Numbered from the stretch's first letter, positions 1-8,373 are shown. The stretch: DNA of 64,000 bases from an uncultured bacterium (GCA_900551245.1 URVC01000002.1:1-64000), one strand, 5' to 3'. The notes: generated by a model from the sequence alone, not told the origin. Translations and numbers: made by a program.

Positions 1-1
1 C

Positions 2-559
2 ATCTTTTTCTTCTATTTTATCGTCGATTTCACCAATTATTTCACGGATTCAGGTATTCATGATGATGCAAGAAACCGGATGATTGTGGAAGATGTCCGG
101 GCAGCTTTGTTACACGGTCGCAATCCTGTGGTGATTACGGAACGAAAAGAACATTTGTTCTGGCTGGAGAATGCTTTTGCCGATGTGAAACCGCTGTTTG
201 TAATGCGCGGAGGAATGCGCCGTAAGGAGTTGACATCAATTCTGCAGGCCTTCTCCGCAGTCCCGGAGGGCACTCCCCGGCTGTTGCTCGCAACAGGAAA
301 ATTCCTCGGAGAAGGCTTTGATGATCCTCGTTTGGACACACTGTTTCTTACCATGCCCATTTCCTGGAAGGGAACCCTCGCACAATATGCCGGACGGCTT
401 CACCGTTTGTACGACCGGAAAACCGAGGTTTTCATCTATGATTACGCAGACATGAAAATCATGATGACGATGCGGATGTTTGAACGCCGGGTCGCCGGAT
501 ACCGCGCAATTGGTTACCAGATAGCGGACGACAATGCTCAAATGTTATTTCCTGAATGA
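2..559 (+). CDS. DEAD/DEAH-type helicase, C-terminal part (5' end outside window)
   Basis: The reading frame is open from base 2, so only the C-terminal portion of a longer protein is present. It matches the second RecA-like domain of a superfamily 2 helicase: a strand reading PVVITERKEH, a segment LLATGKFLGEGFDDPRLDTLFL and the motif VI-like QYAGRLHR, whose arginines contact ATP. Similar C-terminal halves occur in large helicase-nuclease or primase-helicase proteins of mobile elements. The role is presumably DNA or RNA unwinding; the missing N-terminus prevents a finer call. It heads the mobile-element part of the window. Confidence 0.8.
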   Translation: MFFFYFIVDFTNYFTDSGIHDDARNRMIVEDVRAALLHGRNPVVITERKEHLFWLENAFADVKPLFVMRGGMRRKELTSILQAFSAVPEGTPRLLLATGKFLGEGFDDPRLDTLFLTMPISWKGTLAQYAGRLHRLYDRKTEVFIYDYADMKIMMTMRMFERRVAGYRAIGYQIADDNAQMLFPE

Positions 560-777
560 GTCATTCGCATGGAGTATGGTTGGCTGCTTAGGTTCTCTGC
601 CTGTGGACGCACAACAAAATCCGCCGGATTTTGGGCATCCGATTCGGAATATGAGCAAGGGCCTGCCGGAGAGCAAAAAAATATCCGAATTCACTTTATC
701 AACCAGGGTTGCAGTTGAATATGAGTATTTGGGGCGTGAAGCTTCTTTGAAAAAATCCCCGATCGGTAAGATTTCGT

Positions 778-805
778 TTGACAAAAGCTGAAATCACGCT
801 ATATT
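778..805 (+). promoter_or_regulatory. hipBA promoter
   Basis: TTGACA (778-783), a 16-base spacer and TATATT (800-805) form a near-consensus sigma-70 promoter about 40 bases before hipB. It is the best promoter match in the element. Confidence 0.7.
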
Positions 806-807
806 TA

Positions 808-819
808 TACCGAGCGGTA
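808..819. promoter_or_regulatory. Dyad operator candidate for HipB
   Basis: TACCG-AG-CGGTA is a 12-base inverted repeat just downstream of the -10 box, where bound HipB would cover the transcription start. HipB repressors elsewhere bind short dyads in their own promoter; assignment here is by position. Confidence 0.45.
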
Positions 820-842
820 AGAAATTATAAGTTGGAGATAAA

Positions 843-1073
843 ATGGCAAAAACAGAATTACAAACCTGCGAAGCAATCGGGACGCTGATACGTAAACTGC
901 GTAAAGAACAAGGGGTCACGCAGGCGCAACTTGCCGGATTGGCAAATACCGGAATCCGATTTATCGGCGATTTGGAAAACGGCAAAGAAACATGTCATAT
1001 TGGAAAGCTTCTCCAAGTACTCTCGGCTCTCGGAGTCGGAATGTACATTTACAGTCCCTATGACAAGGAGTAA
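843..1073 (+). CDS. hipB: HipB-like antitoxin, XRE-family repressor
   Basis: A 76-residue protein with one helix-turn-helix: IGTLIRKLRKEQGVTQAQLA, followed by the recognition helix and the DLENGKET turn typical of Cro/CI-type antitoxins. In HipBA modules this protein neutralises HipA and represses the operon by binding dyads in the promoter. A GGAG Shine-Dalgarno lies 7 bases before the ATG, and hipA follows after six bases, so the two are co-transcribed. Size and order (antitoxin first) fit the family. Confidence 0.9.
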   Translation: MAKTELQTCEAIGTLIRKLRKEQGVTQAQLAGLANTGIRFIGDLENGKETCHIGKLLQVLSALGVGMYIYSPYDKE

Positions 1074-1079
1074 TAGCCG

Positions 1080-2315
1080 ATGCAGCAGGATGTACTCAAT
1101 GTATTTCTGAATGAATCGCAGGTTGGAACATTGCTGCAGGAAAACGGAGCACTTTCGTTCAAGTATGCGCCGGAATATCTGCAAAACAAAGAAGCCTATC
1201 CGCTTTCTCAGAACCTTCCGCTGACGGATGGAATATTCCATGATCCGGTGGTTGAGAACTTCTTTTCCAATCTTCTGCCAGATGAACGTATCCGGACGAC
1301 TGTTGCAATGATTTTGCGAGTGTCCCCCGAAAACACATTTGGACTGTTAAAACATATTGGAGCAGACTGTGCCGGTGCGGTATCTTTTTATCCCCCCGGA
1401 CAAACACCGCAATCGGCAAGAGCCCCAGTATACCGGGAACTTTCGGACGCTGAAGCATGTCATATTCTTGATAATTTAGGCCAGTGTCCACTGGATGCGG
1501 GTGATGAGGGAGTTCGCATTTCCGGAGCTGGTTCCCAGGAAAAACTGGTTGCCTGTTTCCGGAATGGGAAAATTGCACTGCCTCTTTATGGGACGCCGTC
1601 AACTCATATTATCAAACCTGCGATTCCCAATTTCCCGGACAGCGTATTCAATGAATATTTCTGCATGCGACTGGCAAAAGAAGTCGGACTGTCTGCTTCG
1701 GAATGTGACATTCTCTTTCTGAACGATGAATGTTTTTATGTTGTAAAACGGTTTGACCGTAAGGAAGAGGATGGTTTTACCATGCGCCTGCACCAGGAGG
1801 ATTTTTGTCAGATCCTGAATGTACCGCCGAAACTGAAATATCAGGAGGACGGCGGTCCAGGCATTGAGGATTGCATACAGAGAATGAATGAGATGCATCT
1901 GTCTGCTGTTGACAGACTTAGCTTTATCAGACTGGTCATTTTCAATTTTCTGATTGGAAACTGTGATGCCCATGCCAAAAATTATGCGATTCTTTACCAT
2001 GGGAACAAACCGTCTTTTGCTCCGGCGTATGATCTTTTATCAACAGTCATATATGAGAGTATGTCTCGACGGCTTGCAATGAATATTGGGGGAGAATCAA
2101 GAAGCGGGATGCTTCATAAAGAACATTTTGAGCAGATGGCCAAAGACTGCGGTTTTCATCCGAAGCTGATTTTGACGGAACTTTTAGATATGGCCAGCTT
2201 GCTTCCTGCAAAAGCGCAGAATCTCACGGACGAACTGAATGAGGTTCATGCCAGTCATGTTTATGGGCGTATTATGTGGGAAATCGGACGGCTTTGCCGA
2301 CAAATAATAAATTGA
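1080..2315 (+). CDS. hipA: HipA-like serine/threonine kinase toxin
   Basis: A 411-residue HipA-family kinase. The RISGAGSQEK segment aligns without gaps with the E. coli HipA region that holds the autophosphorylated serine, so Ser148 is the likely counterpart. STHIIKP carries the ATP-binding lysine. GNCDAHAKN supplies the catalytic aspartate (Asp296) and PAYDLLS the metal-binding aspartate (Asp318). Known HipA proteins phosphorylate glutamyl-tRNA synthetase and induce dormancy. All key residues are present, so it looks active. With the preceding hipB it forms an intact toxin-antitoxin module that could stabilise the element. Confidence 0.93.
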   Translation: MQQDVLNVFLNESQVGTLLQENGALSFKYAPEYLQNKEAYPLSQNLPLTDGIFHDPVVENFFSNLLPDERIRTTVAMILRVSPENTFGLLKHIGADCAGAVSFYPPGQTPQSARAPVYRELSDAEACHILDNLGQCPLDAGDEGVRISGAGSQEKLVACFRNGKIALPLYGTPSTHIIKPAIPNFPDSVFNEYFCMRLAKEVGLSASECDILFLNDECFYVVKRFDRKEEDGFTMRLHQEDFCQILNVPPKLKYQEDGGPGIEDCIQRMNEMHLSAVDRLSFIRLVIFNFLIGNCDAHAKNYAILYHGNKPSFAPAYDLLSTVIYESMSRRLAMNIGGESRSGMLHKEHFEQMAKDCGFHPKLILTELLDMASLLPAKAQNLTDELNEVHASHVYGRIMWEIGRLCRQIIN

Positions 2316-2389
2316 TGACCATACCGGAATTTGCGAAAACTGAATGCATGGGACTCAATATGACGCAGGTCAAATTTCGCGTTGAATAA
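2315..2389 (+). CDS. Possible 24-residue ORF after hipA
   Basis: The ATG overlaps the hipA stop codon (TGATG), an arrangement that allows re-initiation. The short product begins MTIPEFAKTE and ends QVKFRVE. It resembles nothing I can name and may be a remnant or a chance ORF in the 77-base gap before the sigma-like gene. Confidence 0.15.
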   Translation: MTIPEFAKTECMGLNMTQVKFRVE

Positions 2390-2392
2390 GAA

Positions 2393-3079
2393 ATGATTGA
2401 AATAAATGCTGTAAAACATCCAGGTCTTCATCGCTATGCACGAGAACTGCGTCAATATCCGGAACTGACGAAGGAGCAATATCATGCCATCATTTCTGAC
2501 TTGAAACAGCCGGAGAAAAACGACGTGTACCAGGCCGCAAGGGAAAAACTGATCTGCTCTCACCTTGGGATGGTGCTGACAATGGCAGTCAACACCATCC
2601 ATCGTTATTACGGGCTTTCAATGGAGGACTTTGTCGGCATCGGCAATCTGATGCTTGTCAAATACTTCGATCATTTTGATCCTGACAAGGAAGTTCGGTT
2701 CTCCTCGTACATGAAAAAGATCATCGTTCGGTCCGAATATGCCAGTGTGAAGTCACACATCACCTGGGAACGCGACGAGGATGTAGACCCGGATTCCATC
2801 GGGATCGTCCGCAGCAATGCCAGCGGCTATCTGGAACAACGGATGGAACGGGCGCTTATGACCCTGTCAAACGATGAACTTCGCATTATAAGGATGCTCT
2901 TCTACTCTGCCAACGGATATGATTATGCAACGACAGCACGGACTCTTCATCGAACAAAACGTGGATTGCGCAAAACGTTGGAAAGCATCTATGAAAAACT
3001 TCGTCCGCAGTTGAGCGATCTGCGATGCGGCGGCGATAGAGTGTACATAACATCAAAAGGCGGCGACCATGAACATTGA
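2393..3079 (+). CDS. Sigma-70-family-like protein of the element
   Basis: A 228-residue protein whose middle part resembles sigma region 2: REKLICSHLGMVLTMA, then YYGLSMEDFVGIGNL and FDPDKEVRFSSYMKK, the pattern used for core RNA polymerase and -10 recognition. The C-terminal LSNDELRIIRMLFY followed by YDYATTARTLHRTKRGLRK resembles the region 4 helix-turn-helix for -35 recognition. It may direct transcription of element genes. The Shine-Dalgarno is weak. The gene overlaps the next by 11 bases, so the pair is co-translated. An alternative is a sigma-like DNA-binding protein without polymerase activity. Confidence 0.65.
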   Translation: MIEINAVKHPGLHRYARELRQYPELTKEQYHAIISDLKQPEKNDVYQAAREKLICSHLGMVLTMAVNTIHRYYGLSMEDFVGIGNLMLVKYFDHFDPDKEVRFSSYMKKIIVRSEYASVKSHITWERDEDVDPDSIGIVRSNASGYLEQRMERALMTLSNDELRIIRMLFYSANGYDYATTARTLHRTKRGLRKTLESIYEKLRPQLSDLRCGGDRVYITSKGGDHEH

Positions 3080-4034
3080 ACATCTTGAACTTACCATTCC
3101 GCAACGGCACTTGATGGAAATATTTGCAAAAACGGACGTGAAGGGCGACTATGGAGATCAGTGTGTCCGGACGTTGCTGATGTATGTGCGGGAACTGTTG
3201 TCCAGACAAGGACATCTTTCCAGGACACTGGACGCCCTTCTTGACGGGACACTGCCGCAACTGGATTTCGCCCGCTATTACCACATCGTGATGTGCAATG
3301 TCTATGACTGCAGTATTGACACACCGGGAGTTTCGCCAGAAAGCTTGCCGTTGCAGGAGTACCGCAACTCGTTACGAAACTGCTTTCCGAGGATATTTTA
3401 CGATCTTTTCCCGGACCCGGTACGATACATCGCGCCGGAACGGAATCTGCTGGTGACATGGGAGATGGGATATGGCGAGAAAGTACGGAGTGAACTGGAA
3501 AATGTTTATGACGATGAACTGAGAGCCGTTTTAAGTGTCGTTTATGATTATATTCAGGTGTGCATATCGGGCTGTCTGATATCCTATCAGCAATTTTTGT
3601 CGCGCTGGACGTATTATCTGCTGACGCGGGAATGGCCGGACAAGGAGGCGTTTTATAAGGAGAAGTGGTCGCATGAAAAGGAGTTGCGCGAAGCCTTCCA
3701 GAGAGCCAATGCACATCTGGCAAGGGAAAATCAGGAATACGCCGAGGCATTGAAAGAGCGCTTCATCACGGTTGCGGATGCCGCGCGGGCTGTACTTCGG
3801 ACGGTCTATGATCATGACAATGTGGACAGAGAAGCCGACGCCTGGCGGAAACGTATCGCCGAAAGCGGTGTTGAACTTGGTGAGGCTGTTACCGGGCGCC
3901 AAAGAAGAAAATTCTATCCGGTCCCGAAGATCATCAGGGCTTTTCAGGAGACCAATCGGGAAACAGTGACGGACATCCAGATTGCGGACGCCATCAATGC
4001 CCGGGCAATTCCGAAAGACAAACTGCCGCTCTAA
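3069..4034 (+). CDS. Uncharacterised protein
   Basis: A 321-residue protein I do not recognise. It has no signal peptide or membrane span. A charged helical stretch from about residue 195 to 235 (EKWSHEKELREAFQRANAHL onward) could form a coiled coil, and the C-terminus is basic. Its start overlaps the end of the sigma-like gene, which suggests linked function or expression. A terminator-like hairpin follows about 60 bases after the stop. Confidence 0.65.
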   Translation: MNIEHLELTIPQRHLMEIFAKTDVKGDYGDQCVRTLLMYVRELLSRQGHLSRTLDALLDGTLPQLDFARYYHIVMCNVYDCSIDTPGVSPESLPLQEYRNSLRNCFPRIFYDLFPDPVRYIAPERNLLVTWEMGYGEKVRSELENVYDDELRAVLSVVYDYIQVCISGCLISYQQFLSRWTYYLLTREWPDKEAFYKEKWSHEKELREAFQRANAHLARENQEYAEALKERFITVADAARAVLRTVYDHDNVDREADAWRKRIAESGVELGEAVTGRQRRKFYPVPKIIRAFQETNRETVTDIQIADAINARAIPKDKLPL

Positions 4035-4092
4035 CCCGGAGAAAAGTCGGAGAACAAAACTTTTTTCAATTATTTTTTGGTATTCATTTCAA

Positions 4093-4122
4093 GCTCGTGG
4101 GAGTCAATCTCACGGGCTTTTT
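4093..4122 (+). terminator. Rho-independent terminator
   Basis: GCTCGTG and CACGGGC form a 7-base stem (one G-T pair, loop 11) directly followed by TTTTT. It closes the hipBA-sigma-unknown gene run upstream of the ParB-like gene. Confidence 0.65.
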
Positions 4123-4234
4123 CATGTACGGCAGGCAGAAACAGACCCGGAAAAAGCCGGAGATGCCGCTATCTCCCGGCAGGAAGATATAAAACGCATC
4201 CCCGAAAACAAACTCTTGGAAAGGAGAATCCGGC

Positions 4235-5176
4235 ATGGAAACGGACAAGTTCGTACAAAGCAAAGTCATCCAGATGCCTATTGATGAACTCAAGATGGCG
4301 CAGCCGTTTTGCGAGGTCTTCGAGATCAGGGAAACGGACCTGCGGCAGGTAATGGATGCAATCCGAAAGAACGGGTTTGATACTCTTTACCCGATTGTTG
4401 TCTGGGAAGGGCATGACAATGTTGTTGTGGATGGACACACCCGCCTGATTGCGGCAAGACAGCTTGGTTATGCAACAGTTCCTGTTGTGTCTCGTTCTTT
4501 TTGTGACGAAGAAGCTGCGCTTCAACATACAATTACAGCACAGAGAGTCCGTCGCTCATTGTCGCAGGCGGAGTTGATGAAGTGCGTTACGATGCTGCGC
4601 GAAAAGATTGCAGCCGGAAAAAGAGAACGGAGTGTCAAAGGTTTGACACCGGTTCCTCAAGGACGCAGCACGCAGGTGATTGCCGACGCACTCGGATCAA
4701 CACGAGGGACTGTGGACAAAATCGAACGGATCACGCGGCATGGGGATCCCAAACTGATTGATGCGGTGAGGAAGGAAGAACTTTCCATTAATCAGGCACA
4801 CGAAATTGTCAAATTGGACGACCGCCGGAAGAAGGGTCTTGAGCAGGCCGAAAAAATAATGAAAAACAACACGGCCGGACATCTGGACCGTTTCTTTCTT
4901 TACCGGAATTTTTCCCGAAAAATCTCGAAACTTTATGAAGAGTTTTTGAAAACATACCACGATCCGTTCCGTGAATGTGAGATGCACAAGTTCGGCTGGG
5001 GAGATCTTCGAGTGGAGCTAATACGCGGGCTGGATCGCGACCTGATCTGCCGTCTAGGTAAAACCGGTGAAGCTGACCGCGCAATAGAATATTCAGCATC
5101 CCAAACGGATCTTGATGAAAATCTGGACTATTATTATGAGGAACATCATAAAGAGTGGGATACTCGTCATCCGTGA
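4235..5176 (+). CDS. ParB/Srx-domain DNA-binding protein
   Basis: A 313-residue ParB-like protein. The N-terminal ParB/sulfiredoxin fold is seen in the segment ending VVDGHTRLIAARQLG (about residues 55-75), where the GHTRL box corresponds to the nucleotide-binding arginine motif. A helix-turn-helix follows (TQVIADALGSTRGTVDKI, about 148-165), then a long basic C-terminus. Family roles include plasmid partition, CTP-gated DNA sliding and regulation. No parA gene is adjacent. A strong AAAGGAG sits 9 bases before the ATG. The coding sequence contains an 18-base dyad, listed separately. Confidence 0.8.
   Translation: METDKFVQSKVIQMPIDELKMAQPFCEVFEIRETDLRQVMDAIRKNGFDTLYPIVVWEGHDNVVVDGHTRLIAARQLGYATVPVVSRSFCDEEAALQHTITAQRVRRSLSQAELMKCVTMLREKIAAGKRERSVKGLTPVPQGRSTQVIADALGSTRGTVDKIERITRHGDPKLIDAVRKEELSINQAHEIVKLDDRRKKGLEQAEKIMKNNTAGHLDRFFLYRNFSRKISKLYEEFLKTYHDPFRECEMHKFGWGDLRVELIRGLDRDLICRLGKTGEADRAIEYSASQTDLDENLDYYYEEHHKEWDTRHP
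4632..4649. repeat. 18-base dyad inside the ParB-like gene
   Basis: GTGTCAAA-GG-TTTGACAC is a perfect 8-base inverted repeat with a two-base centre. It is reminiscent of parS-type dyads in size. It shares GGTTTGACACC with the repeat cluster near 12.75 kb. Confidence 0.5.
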
Positions 5177-5188
5177 GCATAACGTTGC

Positions 5189-5638
5189 GTGATGGAAAGA
5201 CTTTCGCAGTTCCAGCGACAACACCGGGATAACTGGTTAATACGCCTATGGAAGAACATTGTTCGAAATCAGTCACGAACGTGGCTGATATTCCGCCAAG
5301 ATCATATTCCGGACTATGACGCGCCAGAACGCATGAAAACGTTAATTTGGGGCATATGTGTCCGGAAGACTGCCCCCTTGCTCCATTTTACCGCTTCGCA
5401 TGTAAAACAGTCACGAAAAGAAGATAGCTTGCATCCCGAAGGAGTTGTTCCAAGGCACCGCACTCTCATGCCAGGTGAACCGCCGGCCTACTGTTCCTGA
5501 TGCAAGAAATGGCTGCCAACGAAATGGCTTCCCAAAGATGAACGCGGCAAACGGGCGGAGCAATGGTTTGAATGTGAGCCTTGTGGATGCCGGGAGCTGA
5601 CGCTCCGCTATCTGTCCTCCAGTGCCGCCACATTGTGA
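5189..5638 (+). pseudogene. Zinc-ribbon protein ORF interrupted by one in-frame TGA
   Basis: The frame opens at 5189, meets a TGA at 5498-5500, then stays open to a second stop at 5636. Across the TGA the product reads PPAYCS-stop-CKKWLPTKWL and continues to FECEPCGCREL, so the stop falls between the two cysteines of a C-x2-C pair that a second CEPC pair would complete as a zinc ribbon. The preserved motif after the stop indicates recent inactivation or a base error (TGG or CGA to TGA). No selenocysteine-insertion hairpin is obvious after it. Function unknown. Confidence 0.45.
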
Positions 5639-5744
5639 AGGCTGCGACACACGTAAATCGACACACCGATTCACACTCCAGCTGGTCTGCGTATTCCCAG
5701 GAAGCTGAAATCGAAATAGAAACTAAACCCATGAAAGAAGAAAC

Positions 5745-6326
5745 ATGACAACGGAACTCATCAAAACAACCGGAATCACTCTGAACGGGGACAAAATCAC
5801 CGCGGTCAATGCCCGTGATTTGTGGAAATTCCAGGAATCCAAGCAGGAGTTTGCGAACTGGATTAAAGACAGGATCCGCAAATACGGCTTCAAGGAGGGA
5901 CCGGACTTTACCGTTGATAAAATTATCAACGGCGAAAACAAAGGACGCTTCGCCGCCAATGAATACTTCATCAGCCTTGATATGGCCAAGGAACTTGCCA
6001 TGGTGGAAAACAACGAACGCGGCCGCCAGGCAAGGCAGTATTTCATCGAAGTGGAGAAACGCTTCCGGCATGCCGGGAATCTTGTGGAAGCCATCCGCGC
6101 CGCTCTTACGCCGATTATCCGCGAAAATGAACAGTACCGCGCACGTCTGGAACTGGCCCGGAACTTTCTGCCCAACGGCAACCCCGGCGATCTCAACCGC
6201 GCCGGATTGCCGAAAAACAAGTTCCGTCGCGGCTGTTACCTCGCACGGAACGGGCGCGACATCTCGCTTCTGAGGGAAAATCCGACTCTCCGGGACTGTT
6301 CGAGGAGATTCCCGTTAATCTTATGA
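5745..6326 (+). CDS. AntA/AntB-type phage antirepressor
   Basis: The N-terminal 110 residues match phage antirepressors: VNARDLWKFQESKQEFANWI, DFTVDKI, EYFISLDMAKELAMVENNERG and ARQYFIEVEKRF. Such proteins bind and inactivate phage repressors at induction. The last 20 residues (after ISLL) look out of frame. Frame 2 from about 6269 gives SPGLFEEIPVNLMNGHFG and ends at 6376 with a TATGAAGATTGA overlap to a downstream ATG, so a frameshift near 6265-6275 is likely. The DNA-binding or repressor-contact N-terminus is unaffected. Confidence 0.85.
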   Translation: MTTELIKTTGITLNGDKITAVNARDLWKFQESKQEFANWIKDRIRKYGFKEGPDFTVDKIINGENKGRFAANEYFISLDMAKELAMVENNERGRQARQYFIEVEKRFRHAGNLVEAIRAALTPIIRENEQYRARLELARNFLPNGNPGDLNRAGLPKNKFRRGCYLARNGRDISLLRENPTLRDCSRRFPLIL

Positions 6327-6365
6327 ACGGTCACTTCGGAGCCCTGCCGGAACCGGAGACGGTCT

Positions 6366-6494
6366 ATGAAGATTGAAATCGCGCTGGCGCAAATCTTTTC
6401 CGAGGTCGAGAGAGCCGAAAAACTGCATCCCGACTGGAATCACATGGCATACTGGCTTGCTCCTGCCACTCTGACCGTAACTGTCACACTTTAA
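6366..6494 (+). CDS. Short truncated ORF after the antirepressor
   Basis: A 42-residue ORF whose first half (IALAQIFSEVERAEKLHPDW) resembles the N-terminus of small phage proteins that continue into a MazG-like or similar domain, but it soon ends. Its ATG overlaps the frame-2 end of the antirepressor. It is probably a remnant created by deletion next to the tam-like gene. Confidence 0.3.
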   Translation: MKIEIALAQIFSEVERAEKLHPDWNHMAYWLAPATLTVTVTL

Positions 6495-6518
6495 CACTGG
6501 CATTTGCAGATTGGCAAG

Positions 6519-7304
6519 TCAACAAGAACGATCTTTTTTTTTGGCAATAAAAAACAAACGGGGAAATTGAAATACTACGGATCCGTTATGCAATCGCGGA
6601 AACAAGGATTCTATCCCGGAAAGAATTTCCTGTTCAAATTCTGGATGTTTTTCCGGTGGCAAAGCCTTCAGATATGGCCGAAGTCCTGATCCCTGGTACC
6701 ATTGCAGAACGGCTTGCGGTGATTCAAGAATGTGAAAATAATCACTTTCCCACATTGAAAAATCTTGCGCATGAGTTTGCAACAATTCACAATATTCCAG
6801 TTCATCCAAGGTATAAAAATTACGCTTTTTAGGGAAAAATGAACTCCATTGTTCAGAGGTAACGATTTGACGAAGAAGAGCATGAAACGGAGTTTTTTTC
6901 TGTAATGGAATTTGAACAGCTAATTCGCCGTCGTCTGTCAAGGCGTCCAGTAATTTAACCAGAAGCGTTTGGTGATCCGGAACCCATTGCAGACATGCAT
7001 TCGAAAAAATCACATCCCATTGGGGACCTAAATTGTGGAAGGAGTCATTTGCATCAAACAACCGGAATGACAAATCTGGATAATCCTGTTTTGCCTGCTC
7101 AATCATTGCTGGAGAATTATCCACTCCGATAAGTTCAGCCGCTGGGAAATATTTTCTCAACACCGCCGTGCTGTTGCCCGGTCCGCATCCAAGATCAAGG
7201 ATTCGCGCAGGTGCTGCCGTTGTAAGCCGATGGACCAGATCAATAGATGGTTGAGTTCTTTCCGCTGCAAATTTCAAATATTGCTTTGAATCCCAATCAA
7301 ACAT
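6519..7304 (-). CDS. tam: Trans-aconitate 2-methyltransferase-like SAM methyltransferase
   Basis: A 261-residue class I methyltransferase. ARILDLGCGPGNSTAVL (about residues 33-49) is the SAM-binding loop; LIGVDNSPAMI, WDVIFSNACLQWVPDH and the proline-rich QIPLQ segment match the Tam family, which methylates trans-aconitate that would otherwise inhibit aconitase. AGAGG lies 8 bases before the ATG. The gene is opposite in strand to its neighbours and has its own promoter, so it is probably cargo not needed for element transfer. Substrate is by family similarity. Confidence 0.82.
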   Translation of the reverse strand: MFDWDSKQYLKFAAERTQPSIDLVHRLTTAAPARILDLGCGPGNSTAVLRKYFPAAELIGVDNSPAMIEQAKQDYPDLSFRLFDANDSFHNLGPQWDVIFSNACLQWVPDHQTLLVKLLDALTDDGELAVQIPLQKKTPFHALLRQIVTSEQWSSFFPKKRNFYTLDELEYCELLQTHAQDFSMWESDYFHILESPQAVLQWYQGSGLRPYLKALPPEKHPEFEQEILSGIESLFPRLHNGSVVFQFPRLFFIAKKKDRSC

Positions 7305-7349
7305 GAAAATTGCCTCTTGTGTGAAAATGAAATAGTGTTAAAACTCAAT

Positions 7350-7378
7350 AATATAACATTATTTGGGGAGACTCGCAA
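7350..7378 (-). promoter_or_regulatory. Promoter of the tam-like gene
   Basis: On the minus strand, TTGCGA (7378-7373), a 17-base spacer and TATATT (7355-7350), 46 bases before the ATG. The rest of the 298-base gap up to the methylase at 7603 is AT-rich and holds only a small GAGGAATTATTCCTC dyad near 7444. Confidence 0.55.
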
Positions 7379-7602
7379 ATAAGAAAAATGGAAACGAAAC
7401 AAGATAATCAAAAAGACTCGCACATTCTTCATAAAAAACTTACAGAGGAATTATTCCTCTTGAGCAAATTTTATTCCTTGCTATAAGAAAGCTCCGGAAA
7501 AACCTTTAATCCATATAAGGCAACTATTGAAACGACTGATCACGGAAGCCATCCACACGGCGGCAAGTGTGATCCGGTTTCTCAAAAATATCGAAGAAAG
7601 CA

Positions 7603-8373
7603 ATGATTGAAATCGTCAATGCAGACTGCATCCAATACTTGAAAGCACTCCCCCCAGATTCCATCAATCTCGTTGTTACCTCTCCTCCATATAATTGCGG
7701 TATGCCGTATCGTACATATTGCGATTCGCGTCCTTGGGAGGAATACCTTTCATGGTGTCGCGATTGGCTTTCTCTGTTGTATAGAGTCTGTCGACGCGGC
7801 GGAAGGATTGCTGTAAATGTTCTTTTTGAGATGGGCCTGGAAAAAAACAGCGTTCGCGTGTTTCCGGCCAAAGAGTTTATTGACCTCATCCAGTATGCCG
7901 GTTTTACCGTGTATGGAGTTCCGCTCTGGGCAGATGCACACAAGGGACGTCTAACCGCATGGGGGTCTTGGCGCAGTGCGTCATGCCCGTATATTTACAA
8001 TCCATGCGAGGTAGTAATCATTGCCTGCAAGGGGGAACGAAAGAAACTGGTAAAGGGGATTGATACCATATCACGGGCCGATTTCATTCACGGCTGTTCC
8101 GGAATTTGGCGTATTCGTCCGGATACCTGTTCGCTCACGCTTGCATCGTTTCCAGTCGCATTACCCAAACTGGCGATTGAATTGCTTTCATTTCATAATG
8201 AACTTGTGTTAGATCCATTCTGTGGCTCTGGTACAACAGGGATCGCCTGTCTGCAAACCGGACGCAATTTTATCGGAGTTGAGGTAGATCCCGAATATTG
8301 TGAAATAGCACGGGCACGAATCGCGCAAGCTCAAAAACGTCTTAACAACAACGATAAGGGAACTCATGAATAA
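7603..8373 (+). CDS. DNA methyltransferase, N4/N6 type
   Basis: A 256-residue amino-methyltransferase. Catalytic motif IV is VVTSPPYNCG near the N-terminus (about residues 27-36), and the SAM motif DPFCGSGTTGIACLQTGRNFIGVE is near the C-terminus. This IV-before-I order and the SPPY tetrad point to the beta class, often N4-cytosine specific. It lacks a restriction partner, so it probably protects or marks element DNA. The next gene starts inside its last codons (ATGAATAA), making a coupled run of methylase, BRO-N and primase. Confidence 0.85.
   Translation: MIEIVNADCIQYLKALPPDSINLVVTSPPYNCGMPYRTYCDSRPWEEYLSWCRDWLSLLYRVCRRGGRIAVNVLFEMGLEKNSVRVFPAKEFIDLIQYAGFTVYGVPLWADAHKGRLTAWGSWRSASCPYIYNPCEVVIIACKGERKKLVKGIDTISRADFIHGCSGIWRIRPDTCSLTLASFPVALPKLAIELLSFHNELVLDPFCGSGTTGIACLQTGRNFIGVEVDPEYCEIARARIAQAQKRLNNNDKGTHE

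Noticed and set aside
534..791. 85-codon ORF after the helicase fragment
   Set aside because: It contains the hipBA -35 region, has no ribosome site and no protein-like composition.
5498..5500. TGA as selenocysteine codon
   Set aside because: No stable hairpin with the bacterial SECIS layout directly after it, and the position is not a cysteine of the ribbon itself.
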